Below, piece after piece: positions 56,565 to 64,000 of a DNA stretch of 64,000 nucleotides (positions are counted from its first letter, which is position 1; the number at the start of each line of letters is the position of its first letter). The translations under genes were made by a program, and so were the position numbers. Source of the DNA: Candidatus Heimdallarchaeum endolithica (GTDB lineage Archaea > Asgardarchaeota > Heimdallarchaeia > Heimdallarchaeales > Heimdallarchaeaceae); the NCBI GenBank assembly GCA_021513715.1, contig CP084167.1, forward strand, positions 2,555,174 to 2,619,173, in the 5' to 3' direction. The notes under the pieces were generated by a model. It saw only the letters and a program-made list of their open reading frames with translations, was not told the DNA's origin and ran no database searches.

Positions 56565-56975
56565 ATGCTATCATCATCAAATCTTAACGTGAAAGAGATG
56601 CTAAATATTGCTCTCGACTGTATCTTCCCAACAAGTGAAGCTATTGAACCTGAAATATTAAAAGAAATCACAAAGTTCCTAGAACAACAAGAACCCCAAG
56701 CTCCAACAGAGGATGCTGAAATTGTTAGAGGAGAAATAAGAAAAGCTTTAATACACTTTAAAAATCGTCCTTATTTATATAATTCAAGAAAAAAGATTGA
56801 GAGCCTCTTACTTAAAAATGAAAATTGGAGAAAGTTCATTATTGCCCCTCACTCATTTAAGGATGAACTAATTGAAGCAGGATTATCATCAAAAGAGATA
56901 GCGTTGTTGAGATCGTCCCTTGAGAATGCAGAAAACACACTAAATCTCCTAAAACACATTCCTCAACCCTACTAA
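56565..56975 (+). CDS. Hypothetical helical protein
   Basis: 136 residues, unknown family, without membrane helices or cysteine motif. The helical pattern (LNVKEMLNIALDCIFPT, IVRGEIRKALIHFKNRPYLY and SKEIALLRSSLENAENTLNLL) suggests a compact bundle. The ATG at 56565 is preferred to the TTG at 56556. It follows the helicase gene by about 80 bp and ends before an inverted repeat resembling a terminator. Confidence 0.5.
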   Translation: MLSSSNLNVKEMLNIALDCIFPTSEAIEPEILKEITKFLEQQEPQAPTEDAEIVRGEIRKALIHFKNRPYLYNSRKKIESLLLKNENWRKFIIAPHSFKDELIEAGLSSKEIALLRSSLENAENTLNLLKHIPQPY

Positions 56976-56995
56976 TCCTTTGCATTCTCTTTTTT

Positions 56996-57020
56996 ATTCT
57001 CTATTCTTTTTATAGAGAAT
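56996..57020. terminator. Nine-base inverted repeat with T-rich loop
   Basis: ATTCTCTAT (56996-57004) and ATAGAGAAT (57012-57020) are perfect complements separated by TCTTTTT. It lies 20 bp past the stop at 56975 and before the promoter of the next gene, so termination is plausible; a regulator site cannot be ruled out. Confidence 0.4.
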
Positions 57021-57068
57021 TCTAACCTCTATTTTGTTATTCTATTCTTTCGAAAAAAAAAGATAATG

Positions 57069-57080
57069 TTTTAAATATTG
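57069..57080 (+). promoter_or_regulatory. TATA box for the glycosyltransferase-like gene
   Basis: TTTTAAATATTG is centred about 24 nt before the ATG at 57098, implying a nearly leaderless transcript. Confidence 0.45.
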
Positions 57081-57097
57081 ATTTTTTTTTAATTATA

Positions 57098-58612
57098 ATG
57101 GCTAATTTAAGAAAAAAATACACCACGGCATTAGACAAACAAAGATTGTTAGAAATTGCTGTTATAAGCATTATAATGTTAGTTCTCTTTGTTTTTTCAC
57201 TTTATATTAAAAATGCGTTTCATTCTTGGTTTTATGACCAAGAAGGTATTAGTTTTTATTGGTATTATGACCCCTCTAATCCCGAAGCTGTATGGTACAT
57301 AGAAGGTTATGTCGATGCTTCATATTACTATCAACCTTATTTATACGCTTTCAGGTATCAAAATTGGAATCCTTACCTTGGAGGTGAAGGACCATTGAAT
57401 GGGTATGCTTATGGACCTCTCTTTATTTATGGACTTTATTTTATTTCCCTTTTTGTGTCTATTATTAATCCATCTCTGTCAAATTTTCAAGTAGTAATTG
57501 AATCAGTAAAATGGACACATATTGTTTTTGATTCATTATCAGTTGTCATGCTTTTTGTAATCATAATTAATTTAGATGTATTAAAGCCAAAGAAATACTC
57601 TAAGTACTTTACTGGCGTGATAACTTCCATTGTTTATATATTCATGCCTTTTAATCTGATGTATATTGATGCTTTAAATTTAAATATTCCTCAAATGACT
57701 TTCTTTGTTCTTCTTGGAATGTTTTTATTTAGAAAAGAAAAATATGTTTTATCTTCATTTGTTATGACTCTGGGATGGTTATCAAAGCAAATGCCGCTTT
57801 TTCTTGTTATTCCTTGGTTTATCATACTCTGGAAAAAAAATGAGGATTTGAAAAAAGCAATTGTAGATTTCTTTCTTCCTTTTCTTATTTTTACATTAAT
57901 GTTTTCCATTCCGTGGTTAATCCTATCACCTTTGGGCTATCTTTTTAGGCTATTTGGGCCCGGAAAACCGTTGTCTCTTGTTTCTTTGTCTTCTAAGTAT
58001 AATGGATATACTGTTAGTTTAGCTCATAGTTTTCTAAAATTAGGGAGCGAGACCTTAGCTAACATATATCTGTTTATTAACAAATATATGATACCTTTTT
58101 TTATTTTTTATTTACTCACTTTGTTAATTAGTTATTTCAATGCTTTAGAGATATTTAATGATGAAAAACAATTTTATATCTATAATACAATTGTTGTTCT
58201 TGTTTCTCATATATTTATTTCCAGAGGAATTTACAAGTATTACGATGCATTTTTTTCTCCATTCTTTATTATTTTTCTTGTTTCACTACTTTGGTATTAT
58301 TTCGATTATTGTAGATTCAAGCAAAAGATCTTATTTTATACATATTTCTTTATATCATTAGTATCATGTTCAATTATTCTTTATTACGTTAATTGGATAA
58401 TAATTACAAAGTCTAGATTCCTTCATCCTCTCTATTTATTGTTAATCTTCATTTTTATTTCTAGCTTCTTGGAAAGTGATTTTTACTCGAGTTTAATTAA
58501 AATTGAGAATTATAAAATGATATTATGGGATGTCAAGAAGATTTATTCAGATATAAAAAATGTTTTTCAAAAACGTAAAAAAGACAAAGATCTCAAAAAT
58601 AATTTGAAATGA
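57098..58612 (+). CDS. GT-C-type polytopic membrane glycosyltransferase-like protein
   Basis: 504 residues with 10-12 hydrophobic helices. The first outer loop, between helix 1 (about 19-37) and helix 2 (about 110-130), is rich in Asp, Tyr and Trp (WFYDQEGISFYWYYDPSNPE, YVDASYYYQPY), as in lipid-phosphate-sugar dependent GT-C enzymes, where acidic residues in this loop bind metal or substrate. The FMPFNLMYIDALNLNIPQMT and LGWLSKQMPLFLVIPW segments resemble mannosyltransferases. The acceptor is unknown; archaeal surface protein N-glycans or lipids are candidates. Confidence 0.65.
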   Translation: MANLRKKYTTALDKQRLLEIAVISIIMLVLFVFSLYIKNAFHSWFYDQEGISFYWYYDPSNPEAVWYIEGYVDASYYYQPYLYAFRYQNWNPYLGGEGPLNGYAYGPLFIYGLYFISLFVSIINPSLSNFQVVIESVKWTHIVFDSLSVVMLFVIIINLDVLKPKKYSKYFTGVITSIVYIFMPFNLMYIDALNLNIPQMTFFVLLGMFLFRKEKYVLSSFVMTLGWLSKQMPLFLVIPWFIILWKKNEDLKKAIVDFFLPFLIFTLMFSIPWLILSPLGYLFRLFGPGKPLSLVSLSSKYNGYTVSLAHSFLKLGSETLANIYLFINKYMIPFFIFYLLTLLISYFNALEIFNDEKQFYIYNTIVVLVSHIFISRGIYKYYDAFFSPFFIIFLVSLLWYYFDYCRFKQKILFYTYFFISLVSCSIILYYVNWIIITKSRFLHPLYLLLIFIFISSFLESDFYSSLIKIENYKMILWDVKKIYSDIKNVFQKRKKDKDLKNNLK

Positions 58613-58734
58613 AGAAACATATTCCAATTAATAGATTAAATGCTGAAATTTTCTTATGTCTTATATTTGTTTTTTTCGTGTCTGCTTTTTACCTTAATGA
58701 AAAACATCGACAGAACATAGAAAACCTTCTTTAA
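58609..58734 (+). CDS. 41-residue single-helix membrane protein coupled to the GT-C gene
   Basis: The ATG overlaps the TGA stop of the preceding gene (ATGA). The 41 residues have a basic start (MKKHIPINRLNAE), one hydrophobic helix (IFLCLIFVFFVSAFYL) and a charged tail. Translational coupling and membrane-helix composition support a genuine small protein, perhaps a subunit of the neighbouring enzyme. Confidence 0.45.
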   Translation: MKKHIPINRLNAEIFLCLIFVFFVSAFYLNEKHRQNIENLL

Positions 58735-58808
58735 TAGTTTTGTTCCACTTCAAAAAGAATTATAAAGTATAAAAATTCATTATTAGTAGTAAATAGTAAG
58801 GTATTCAA

Positions 58809-59369
58809 ATGAAGGAAACAAATAATCGTGCTGTTTCTCCTGTGATAGGAACAATGCTCATGATCAGTTTAGTAGTTGCTGCGAGTGTATTTGTAGCAAT
58901 TTTTGTTAATAATATTAGCGTTCCTGCAATAGAAATAGGAGAAGAAACTCCCTCACTTCATTCAGTAAAAATAGATATTGTTTATTTTAATATCACAGAT
59001 ACTAATGCAAATGGATTAAACGATACGTTTGTAGTAAAATTTAATTTGGGTTTAGATTCTCCAACAATTTATGTACAAGATTTTGATATTTTAATACCAA
59101 CAGGAGACTTAGTAGACAATACAATTCCGTGGGTTATTACTGATTCAAATAGTTCGTGGAATACAGATTTTTATGGCTATCCTGTTTTGAATGGTAGTTT
59201 GAATGCAACATTCACAGTACAATGCTATGATTTATCTACTACTGCAGGAGAAATAGCTCCTGGATATTCATTCTACTACTTAATTAGATATAACTATGTT
59301 TCAGTCCAGGGAAATCAATTAACACTCATTTCTGATGTTTATCAATCAGAGTTAATAACAACAAACTAA
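58809..59369 (+). CDS. Archaeal type IV pilin-like protein
   Basis: 186 residues. The leader MKETNNR precedes AVSPVIGTMLMISL and a hydrophobic helix (to about residue 36), the class III prepilin signal of archaea. The mature outer domain has beta-strand character with sequons (NITDTN, NGSLNATF). Size fits a pilin subunit. AT-rich promoter candidates lie near 58758-58775. It shares the AVSPVI box with the larger protein at 2753. Confidence 0.82.
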   Translation: MKETNNRAVSPVIGTMLMISLVVAASVFVAIFVNNISVPAIEIGEETPSLHSVKIDIVYFNITDTNANGLNDTFVVKFNLGLDSPTIYVQDFDILIPTGDLVDNTIPWVITDSNSSWNTDFYGYPVLNGSLNATFTVQCYDLSTTAGEIAPGYSFYYLIRYNYVSVQGNQLTLISDVYQSELITTN

Positions 59370-59443
59370 TGTTAAATCTAATCATAATTTCTTCTTTTTT
59401 CGTAACATTTTTTTAGATATTTGTGCTAATTACTTTGAACATA

Positions 59444-60178
59444 ATGTCTCTTGAACCAAAGCGCGCTTATAAAATAGTCTTAATTGGAGACCCAGAAGTA
59501 GGAAAAACTTCAATAAGAAGAAGATATATGGGAAAAACGTTTAAAGGAGAATATTTGAAAACAATAGGAGCTGATTTTGCAGCACAAAAAGTAGAAATTG
59601 AAGATGAAGTTGTTTTACTAACAATATGGGATCTAGCAGGGCAGACTATCTTCCATGGAATGCGTTCTTCTTTTTATCAAGGATGTAAATCTGCTTTAGT
59701 TGTTTTTGATATTACAAATATTGAAAGTTTAAATAATGTAGAAAAATGGACTGAAGAAGCAGTAACATATGCAAAAAGTTCGTTACAAGAGATCTATTTA
59801 ATAGGTAACAAAATAGATCTGAAGAAAGAGAGGGTAGTTACCAAAGCACAAATAGATGAAAAAGTAAAACAGTTAGAATCTTTGGTTAATTTTCCCATTA
59901 GAGTTTATGAAACATCAGCCCTTACAGGAGAAAACATTCAGTCTTTATTTATGGACCTAAGTAGAAGGTTAATTATAAGTGACAATGTAAAATTTGAAGA
60001 AGAAATTGGAACTAAACGCTTGCATGATACTAAAAAAGAAAAGAGGAAAGAAGAAATTGGGACTGTTGATTATAAGTCTAAAGAGGACTTGAAAGAGATA
60101 ATAAGCCATATAGAGCTCCACATTGAAAAAATAAATGATTTTATCACTTTACTTAAAAAAAGACTAGATAGGATGTAA
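59444..60178 (+). CDS. Ras/Rab-like small GTPase with C-terminal coiled coil
   Basis: 244 residues. G1 GDPEVGKTS (15-23), switch I T40 (YLKTIGADF), G3 WDLAGQ (D63), G4 GNKIDL and G5 ETSAL are all present; the usual DTAGQE is DLAGQT here. The core ends near residue 178 and is followed by a charged region and a helix likely to form a coiled coil (DLKEIISHIELHIEKINDF). No lipid-modification cysteine is visible. The ATG at 59444 is chosen; a GTG at 59423 is an alternative. It is an isolated gene, not next to a regulator. Confidence 0.9.
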   Translation: MSLEPKRAYKIVLIGDPEVGKTSIRRRYMGKTFKGEYLKTIGADFAAQKVEIEDEVVLLTIWDLAGQTIFHGMRSSFYQGCKSALVVFDITNIESLNNVEKWTEEAVTYAKSSLQEIYLIGNKIDLKKERVVTKAQIDEKVKQLESLVNFPIRVYETSALTGENIQSLFMDLSRRLIISDNVKFEEEIGTKRLHDTKKEKRKEEIGTVDYKSKEDLKEIISHIELHIEKINDFITLLKKRLDRM

Positions 60179-60258
60179 TCGGTAATCATTTTTTAAGAAA
60201 TGATACAAACTTTTCTTTTTTTTCACTTTTAAAAAAAAGAGAGAATTTCACGGATAAG
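60179..60258. terminator. Convergent terminator between the small GTPase and the M20 peptidase genes
   Basis: A T-tract CTTTTTTTTC is followed by a run of A (AAAAAAAAG), giving T-runs on both strands and a weak T/A inverted repeat. Confidence 0.45.
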
Positions 60259-61578
60259 TTATTGTTCATCTAGTTTCGTTAATTTGACAAATATTTTTTT
60301 GTAAAACTTTTGTACTTTTTGTAAGGACTTGAGTTCTACATACTCATTTGCACCGTGAACATTTCCTCCTAGACCTCCAAATTCTATAGCTGGAATATTC
60401 TGGGCACTAAACCATCTTGAATCTGTAGCTCCTCCCATCTCAATTGTTTTTGCAGGTAAGTCAAGATCTTTTACTACTTCGAGAGCTTTTTGAACCAATA
60501 TCGAGGTTTCTGGAGTATTAACAGGACCAATACTACCTTCAGCTTTTATCTCTAATTCAACTTTATGTTCCTTAAAGAAATCTTCAAAATATTTTTGAAC
60601 TAAATCATGCTTATTACTCATGATTCTTAAGTCTAATTGTACAAAATAATGTTCTTCTCTCTCAACAAAGTAATTAAAAGTAAGATTTATTCCATAATCA
60701 CTGTAATCTGATGGAATGTTTACGTTGTCAAAGTCTTTTACAGAACGAAAGAAAGAGGTTAAATTTTCATCAATCTCAAAAGTTTCTCCGTCTGTAATTT
60801 TCTTTACATAGTTAACTGTTATTTCTGGAGGGATAACGTTATTTTTTACAAAAATACCACTAATCGATTGAACAAAGTCGTCCTTTGAAAGTTTCCTAGA
60901 TGCTGCAACAGCACAGTGAATGTCTAGTTTTTTGTTAAAATATGCTGCGTGCATTGTTCTATTTCCAGCGATTTCTGTTGTAAACTTTTCTGAAAATAAC
61001 TTGCCTTCAATAATTTTCTTCCTCTTTGGGATCTTTAGGTTTATTACATACGGATTTCTTCTTCTGTTGATTATTTGTAAACCATTAGCATCACCATTAA
61101 TTACATAATCAGGAGTTAAACCTAGTTTTTCTAGTTGAGGAAGAAGCTCTCCTGCTCCAAAAGCTCCTCCTGACTCTTCATCTAAATTAAAAGCAAAAAT
61201 CATTGTGCCTTTTTTCTCTCTTGCAAAGAAATCAGCCAGACTTAGCATTACAGCAACAGAGCCTTTCATATCTGCACTTCCTCTCGCATATCCTTTTTCG
61301 TCTATTATTGTAAAAGCAAAAGGATCAGTTTTCCAATTAGGGCCAGGAGGAACAACATCACAGTGACCTAAATATAATATTATAGGGGAACCTCTTTTTA
61401 TATAAGAAATAAGTGACCAATAACCTTCTTTCTCATACATAACGGATTGATACCCATATTCTGATAGGAGATCCCTAATAAAGAGTAAAATATCCTTGTT
61501 AGGTTTAACGTTTTGTACAGGGTTATTTATTGTGTTAAAAGACACAAGTTTTTCAAGAATGGTTAAATAACTGTTCAT
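60259..61578 (-). CDS. M20-family metallopeptidase (ArgE/DapE type)
   Basis: About 439 residues from the ATG at 61578; an ATG 13 codons earlier (61617) would add a hydrophobic stretch unusual for this cytosolic family. Metal ligands and catalytic residues appear as LGHCDVVPPG (His), RGSADMKG (Asp), LDEESGG (Glu pair), NGDANG and the final His in GNVHGANEYVE. The middle part is the dimerisation insert. These enzymes hydrolyse amides such as N-acetyl or N-succinyl amino acids or dipeptides; substrate unassigned. Confidence 0.88.
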   Translation of the reverse strand: MNSYLTILEKLVSFNTINNPVQNVKPNKDILLFIRDLLSEYGYQSVMYEKEGYWSLISYIKRGSPIILYLGHCDVVPPGPNWKTDPFAFTIIDEKGYARGSADMKGSVAVMLSLADFFAREKKGTMIFAFNLDEESGGAFGAGELLPQLEKLGLTPDYVINGDANGLQIINRRRNPYVINLKIPKRKKIIEGKLFSEKFTTEIAGNRTMHAAYFNKKLDIHCAVAASRKLSKDDFVQSISGIFVKNNVIPPEITVNYVKKITDGETFEIDENLTSFFRSVKDFDNVNIPSDYSDYGINLTFNYFVEREEHYFVQLDLRIMSNKHDLVQKYFEDFFKEHKVELEIKAEGSIGPVNTPETSILVQKALEVVKDLDLPAKTIEMGGATDSRWFSAQNIPAIEFGGLGGNVHGANEYVELKSLQKVQKFYKKIFVKLTKLDEQ

Positions 61579-61806
61579 AAAAAAAAGAAAAATAGCAAAT
61601 TTATTAGTTTTCCTCATAAAGAGGTGTTTTAAATTTTTAAAATAGTGATTCTTTTTTCTAAAGAATTAAGTATAAAATTTGATAATATTTATTATGTATA
61701 AGTAAAAAATGAACTAGGCAATCTTTCGCACTGTTCAGCACAATATTTTTATACTACTTTTTTTATGAATGATTTGCATACTACACGTGTGTAGGTGTTA
61801 AAAAAA

Positions 61807-62931
61807 ATGAATAAAAAAGGAATCTTTTTAATGGCTTTGTTCTTACTTTCATTCCTTAGTGTAATGCCAACTAAGGCCGTAGTGGAAGATAAGGACACTG
61901 TTACCATTACATTGGGAACAGATGTCGCTGGTTATGTTGACAAAGGTGAACTTTATGTTGAAATTGACCGCGACGTTCTTCCTGACGGAAAAATCTTCTA
62001 CACTGGAGATGAAATATGGTTACACTTCTTCTATGATGTAGCCTATACAAACTTCTTCGGTGCAGCAGGTCCAAATGGAGGTTTCCAATGTGATGCCTGG
62101 TTTTATGAAGAACCAGATGAAAACGGATTGTATAATGAAACAAGATTCAGTGGTATGCTTAACGGATATCTAGATGACTATGATTTAGGTCTAACAGATT
62201 TCGATCCTTATGAAGGTAATACAACACAAGAAATTACTATTACCCTAGAAGAAGGATGGCACACCTTTACTATTGTAGCAGCTGAATATATTTCAGACAA
62301 TACCCATACCGAATTCCACTGGGACTGGGTTAAAGATGAAGTAAGCTTTTATGTTAGCGCTGATAGTGCCTTAACAGAAGCTCCTGCTGTTGAAACATCC
62401 GGAAAGAAAGTTAAATTCGAATCTATTGCTCAAAACTCTGAAGATATGAAAAACGGATTCGAATGGACAAGTATGTGGGATGTTCGTCCAGTAGCTGAAC
62501 CAGAAGCATATTCTGACCTAGAAATATCAACAAAGAAATTAGTAACAAAAATAACTGCTTATTATAACACAACATGGCAAAAATTGAACCTAACAGACTA
62601 TGTTTGGGATACAGGTTTCGTTGACATGTACTCAATGGGTTATGGTGATGTTGCATGGTTTAATGCTGCTATAAACAACAGTTTAGTTCAAGCTACAAAA
62701 GGAACTGTACCTTTGAACCTTGGAGTAAACTACGTTGTGTTTGCAGTAGTAGGATTTCATGCATATGACTATGCCTATTACTATGGAATACCCTTCCCAA
62801 CAGTACAATTCTCAAGCGTAATCTATAAGATTGACGTAGTACCAGGATTAGGACCCTCATACGGTATCCTTATAAGTGTCTCAATCTTTGGTCTAGTGGC
62901 TGCTTTAGGATTAAAGCGCTTTAGAAAATAA
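61807..62931 (+). CDS. Secreted protein with C-terminal sorting-type anchor
   Basis: 374 residues. The signal peptide (KGIFLMALFLLSFLSVMPTKA) leads to an acidic, aromatic-rich beta domain with sequons. The C-terminus shows the three-part pattern of exosortase/archaeosortase substrates: VPGLGPS, a helix (YGILISVSIFGLVAALGL) and a basic KRFRK tail. The ATG at 61807 follows GGTG; GTG at 61795 is an alternative. The solute-binding protein gene follows after 15 bp, so the pair is probably one operon. No function can be assigned beyond surface anchoring. Confidence 0.7.
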   Translation: MNKKGIFLMALFLLSFLSVMPTKAVVEDKDTVTITLGTDVAGYVDKGELYVEIDRDVLPDGKIFYTGDEIWLHFFYDVAYTNFFGAAGPNGGFQCDAWFYEEPDENGLYNETRFSGMLNGYLDDYDLGLTDFDPYEGNTTQEITITLEEGWHTFTIVAAEYISDNTHTEFHWDWVKDEVSFYVSADSALTEAPAVETSGKKVKFESIAQNSEDMKNGFEWTSMWDVRPVAEPEAYSDLEISTKKLVTKITAYYNTTWQKLNLTDYVWDTGFVDMYSMGYGDVAWFNAAINNSLVQATKGTVPLNLGVNYVVFAVVGFHAYDYAYYYGIPFPTVQFSSVIYKIDVVPGLGPSYGILISVSIFGLVAALGLKRFRK

Positions 62932-62946
62932 TAAAGGTGAAAAAAA

Positions 62947-64000
62947 ATGAACAAGAAACTATTTATTGCCCTATTTGTGGTCTCTACAATGTTGGTGTCT
63001 AGTGTATATTCTGCTTCAACAAGTAAGGCTGCAGTAGAACCAATAGCCACTTTAACCTATAAAACAAACGGTGGAGGCTTCCGTCCTGATTATGGTCTTT
63101 ACATTGCTCAATATCTAAGTGAATTAGGTATTAAAGTAAATGTAAAGGTTGAGGAATGGATAGTCTTTGTAGGCACTCTTACTGTTACTTTCGACTTTGA
63201 CCTTTCCTTTGTAGGTTTAACTGGTGGTGGTGCAGACCCAGATCTAACTGGTGTGTATAATGAAAACGGTTCTCTAAACATGTTTGGAATAAACACCAAA
63301 ATGCCTTATGGAGCAGAAAATGAACAAATGATGAAGGAAGGAGTCCTCATCATGGATCTAGAAGAAAGACAACAACACTATTATGAATGGCAACAATTAA
63401 TCATGGATAAAATCTTGCCAATGTTACCATTCTTCAGTCCTCGTTCATATGTTGCTAATTGGGCTACATTAGATGGATATGACAATCGTTGGGGTATTGT
63501 TGATTCTTTACCTTATATGGAATTCACATCCTTACACGAAGGTCAAACCTCAACTGCAGAATTCTATGATTCTGACGCTAAATGGAAAGAATTAAACCCA
63601 TTGTTACAAGATGATGCATCCAGTTCTTATATCTCATCTTTAGTCATGGAACCATTAATGCAAATGACTCCTGACTTTGAACCAATTAAAACTGGATTAG
63701 TTAAAGATTGGCAACAAGATGAAACAAATGAGTTACTCTACAAATTCACTCTCCGTGATGATGTATATTGGAATCCATCCTTTAACATCACTGGAAGAGA
63801 CAGTAGTTCTGACCCACTAGTTGATGATGATGGAAACATCGTAGATCCCAGTATCTTAATGTCTGGTGACAAAGGAGAATTTAGTGATGGAACTAACCAA
63901 CAAGTAACTGCTAAAGATGCAGTATTCACTTTGCTTGCTTGGGCTAACCCAATCACCAGTGAAGATGCTGATGTATACAACTGGATTCATGACATATGGG
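62947..64000 (+). CDS. Family 5 extracellular solute-binding protein with swapped halves (partial)
   Basis: Binding protein for an ABC importer of peptides or other solutes; the gene runs off the right edge. Residues 1-25 are a signal peptide. Residues 35-180 match the C-terminal half of family 5 proteins (LSELGIKVNVKVEEWIVFV, FDLSFVGLTGGGADPDL, EERQQHYYEWQQLIMD, LPMLPFFSPRSYVANWATL). Residues 205-351 match the N-terminal half (SSLVMEPLMQMTPDFEPI, GLVKDWQQDETNELLYKFTL, SDGTNQQVTAKDAVFTLLAW). In ordinary family members the order is reversed. No permease or ATPase gene is visible in the window. Confidence 0.8.
   Translation, partial: MNKKLFIALFVVSTMLVSSVYSASTSKAAVEPIATLTYKTNGGGFRPDYGLYIAQYLSELGIKVNVKVEEWIVFVGTLTVTFDFDLSFVGLTGGGADPDLTGVYNENGSLNMFGINTKMPYGAENEQMMKEGVLIMDLEERQQHYYEWQQLIMDKILPMLPFFSPRSYVANWATLDGYDNRWGIVDSLPYMEFTSLHEGQTSTAEFYDSDAKWKELNPLLQDDASSSYISSLVMEPLMQMTPDFEPIKTGLVKDWQQDETNELLYKFTLRDDVYWNPSFNITGRDSSSDPLVDDDGNIVDPSILMSGDKGEFSDGTNQQVTAKDAVFTLLAWANPITSEDADVYNWIHDIW

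Noticed and set aside
61907..62656. Minus-strand frames rich in His, Arg and Gln under the secreted protein
   Set aside because: Composition is the mirror of the plus-strand coding bias, and there is no promoter or homology.

Overview
The window is AT-rich archaeal DNA. Archaeal markers are a Cdc48/VAT-type ATPase, an archaeal-type EF-2, coenzyme F420 biosynthesis genes, class III-signal pilins, TATA boxes about 25-32 nt upstream of starts, a putative H/ACA guide RNA and a GGTGA-type Shine-Dalgarno often paired with TTG or GTG starts. Two Ras/Rab-like small GTPases, one cotranscribed with a probable longin-like protein, point to an Asgard archaeon. Heimdallarchaeia-like is my guess; no ribosomal RNA or ESCRT gene is present to confirm it.

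Layout. 1-2.6 kb (minus): tungstate/molybdate ABC transporter wtpABC, with WtpC running off the left edge. 2.75-5.7 kb: pilin-like protein with a possible PA14-type domain, a complete 1.0-kb IS5-like element, and a small possible nuclease-fold protein. 5.85-8.2 kb: NfnAB electron-bifurcating transhydrogenase (or sulfide dehydrogenase) pair. 8.3-10.2 kb: RimI-like acetyltransferase, a three-hairpin H/ACA-like RNA, tRNA-Val(CAC) and an orphan C5 DNA methylase. 10.3-12.9 kb: FrhB-like flavoprotein, CofE and a TPR/SNAP-like protein. 12.9-19.9 kb (minus): small GTPase plus longin-like partner, Cdc48, CoA-disulfide reductase-rhodanese, and a four-CBS protein with a possible ribosome-hibernation-type C-terminus.

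20-42.7 kb holds two paralogous operons with the shared order DUF4129 - DUF4350 - MoxR - DUF58 - membrane protein, separated by thyX on the other strand. The first opens with a PrsW-like membrane protease fused to zinc ribbons. The second opens with a transglutaminase-like protein that has lost its catalytic Cys and His, followed by a 1,229-residue Ig-like surface protein. Together they look like two variants of a membrane/cell-surface MoxR-vWA system.

42.8-64 kb: a divergent EF-2 (minus); a four-gene cluster of amidohydrolase, riboflavin-type reductase, CofG and CofH that would make the F420 chromophore FO; a winged-helix membrane regulator coupled to a large surface protein; an MrfA-like helicase; a GT-C-like membrane protein with a 41-residue coupled ORF; a second pilin; a second small GTPase; an M20 peptidase; a C-terminally anchored surface protein; and a solute-binding protein (running off the right edge) whose halves appear in swapped order. 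The best leads are this swapped binding protein, the EF-2 with an altered diphthamide loop, the GTPase with a swapped G3 motif, the twin MoxR operons and the H/ACA-like RNA.
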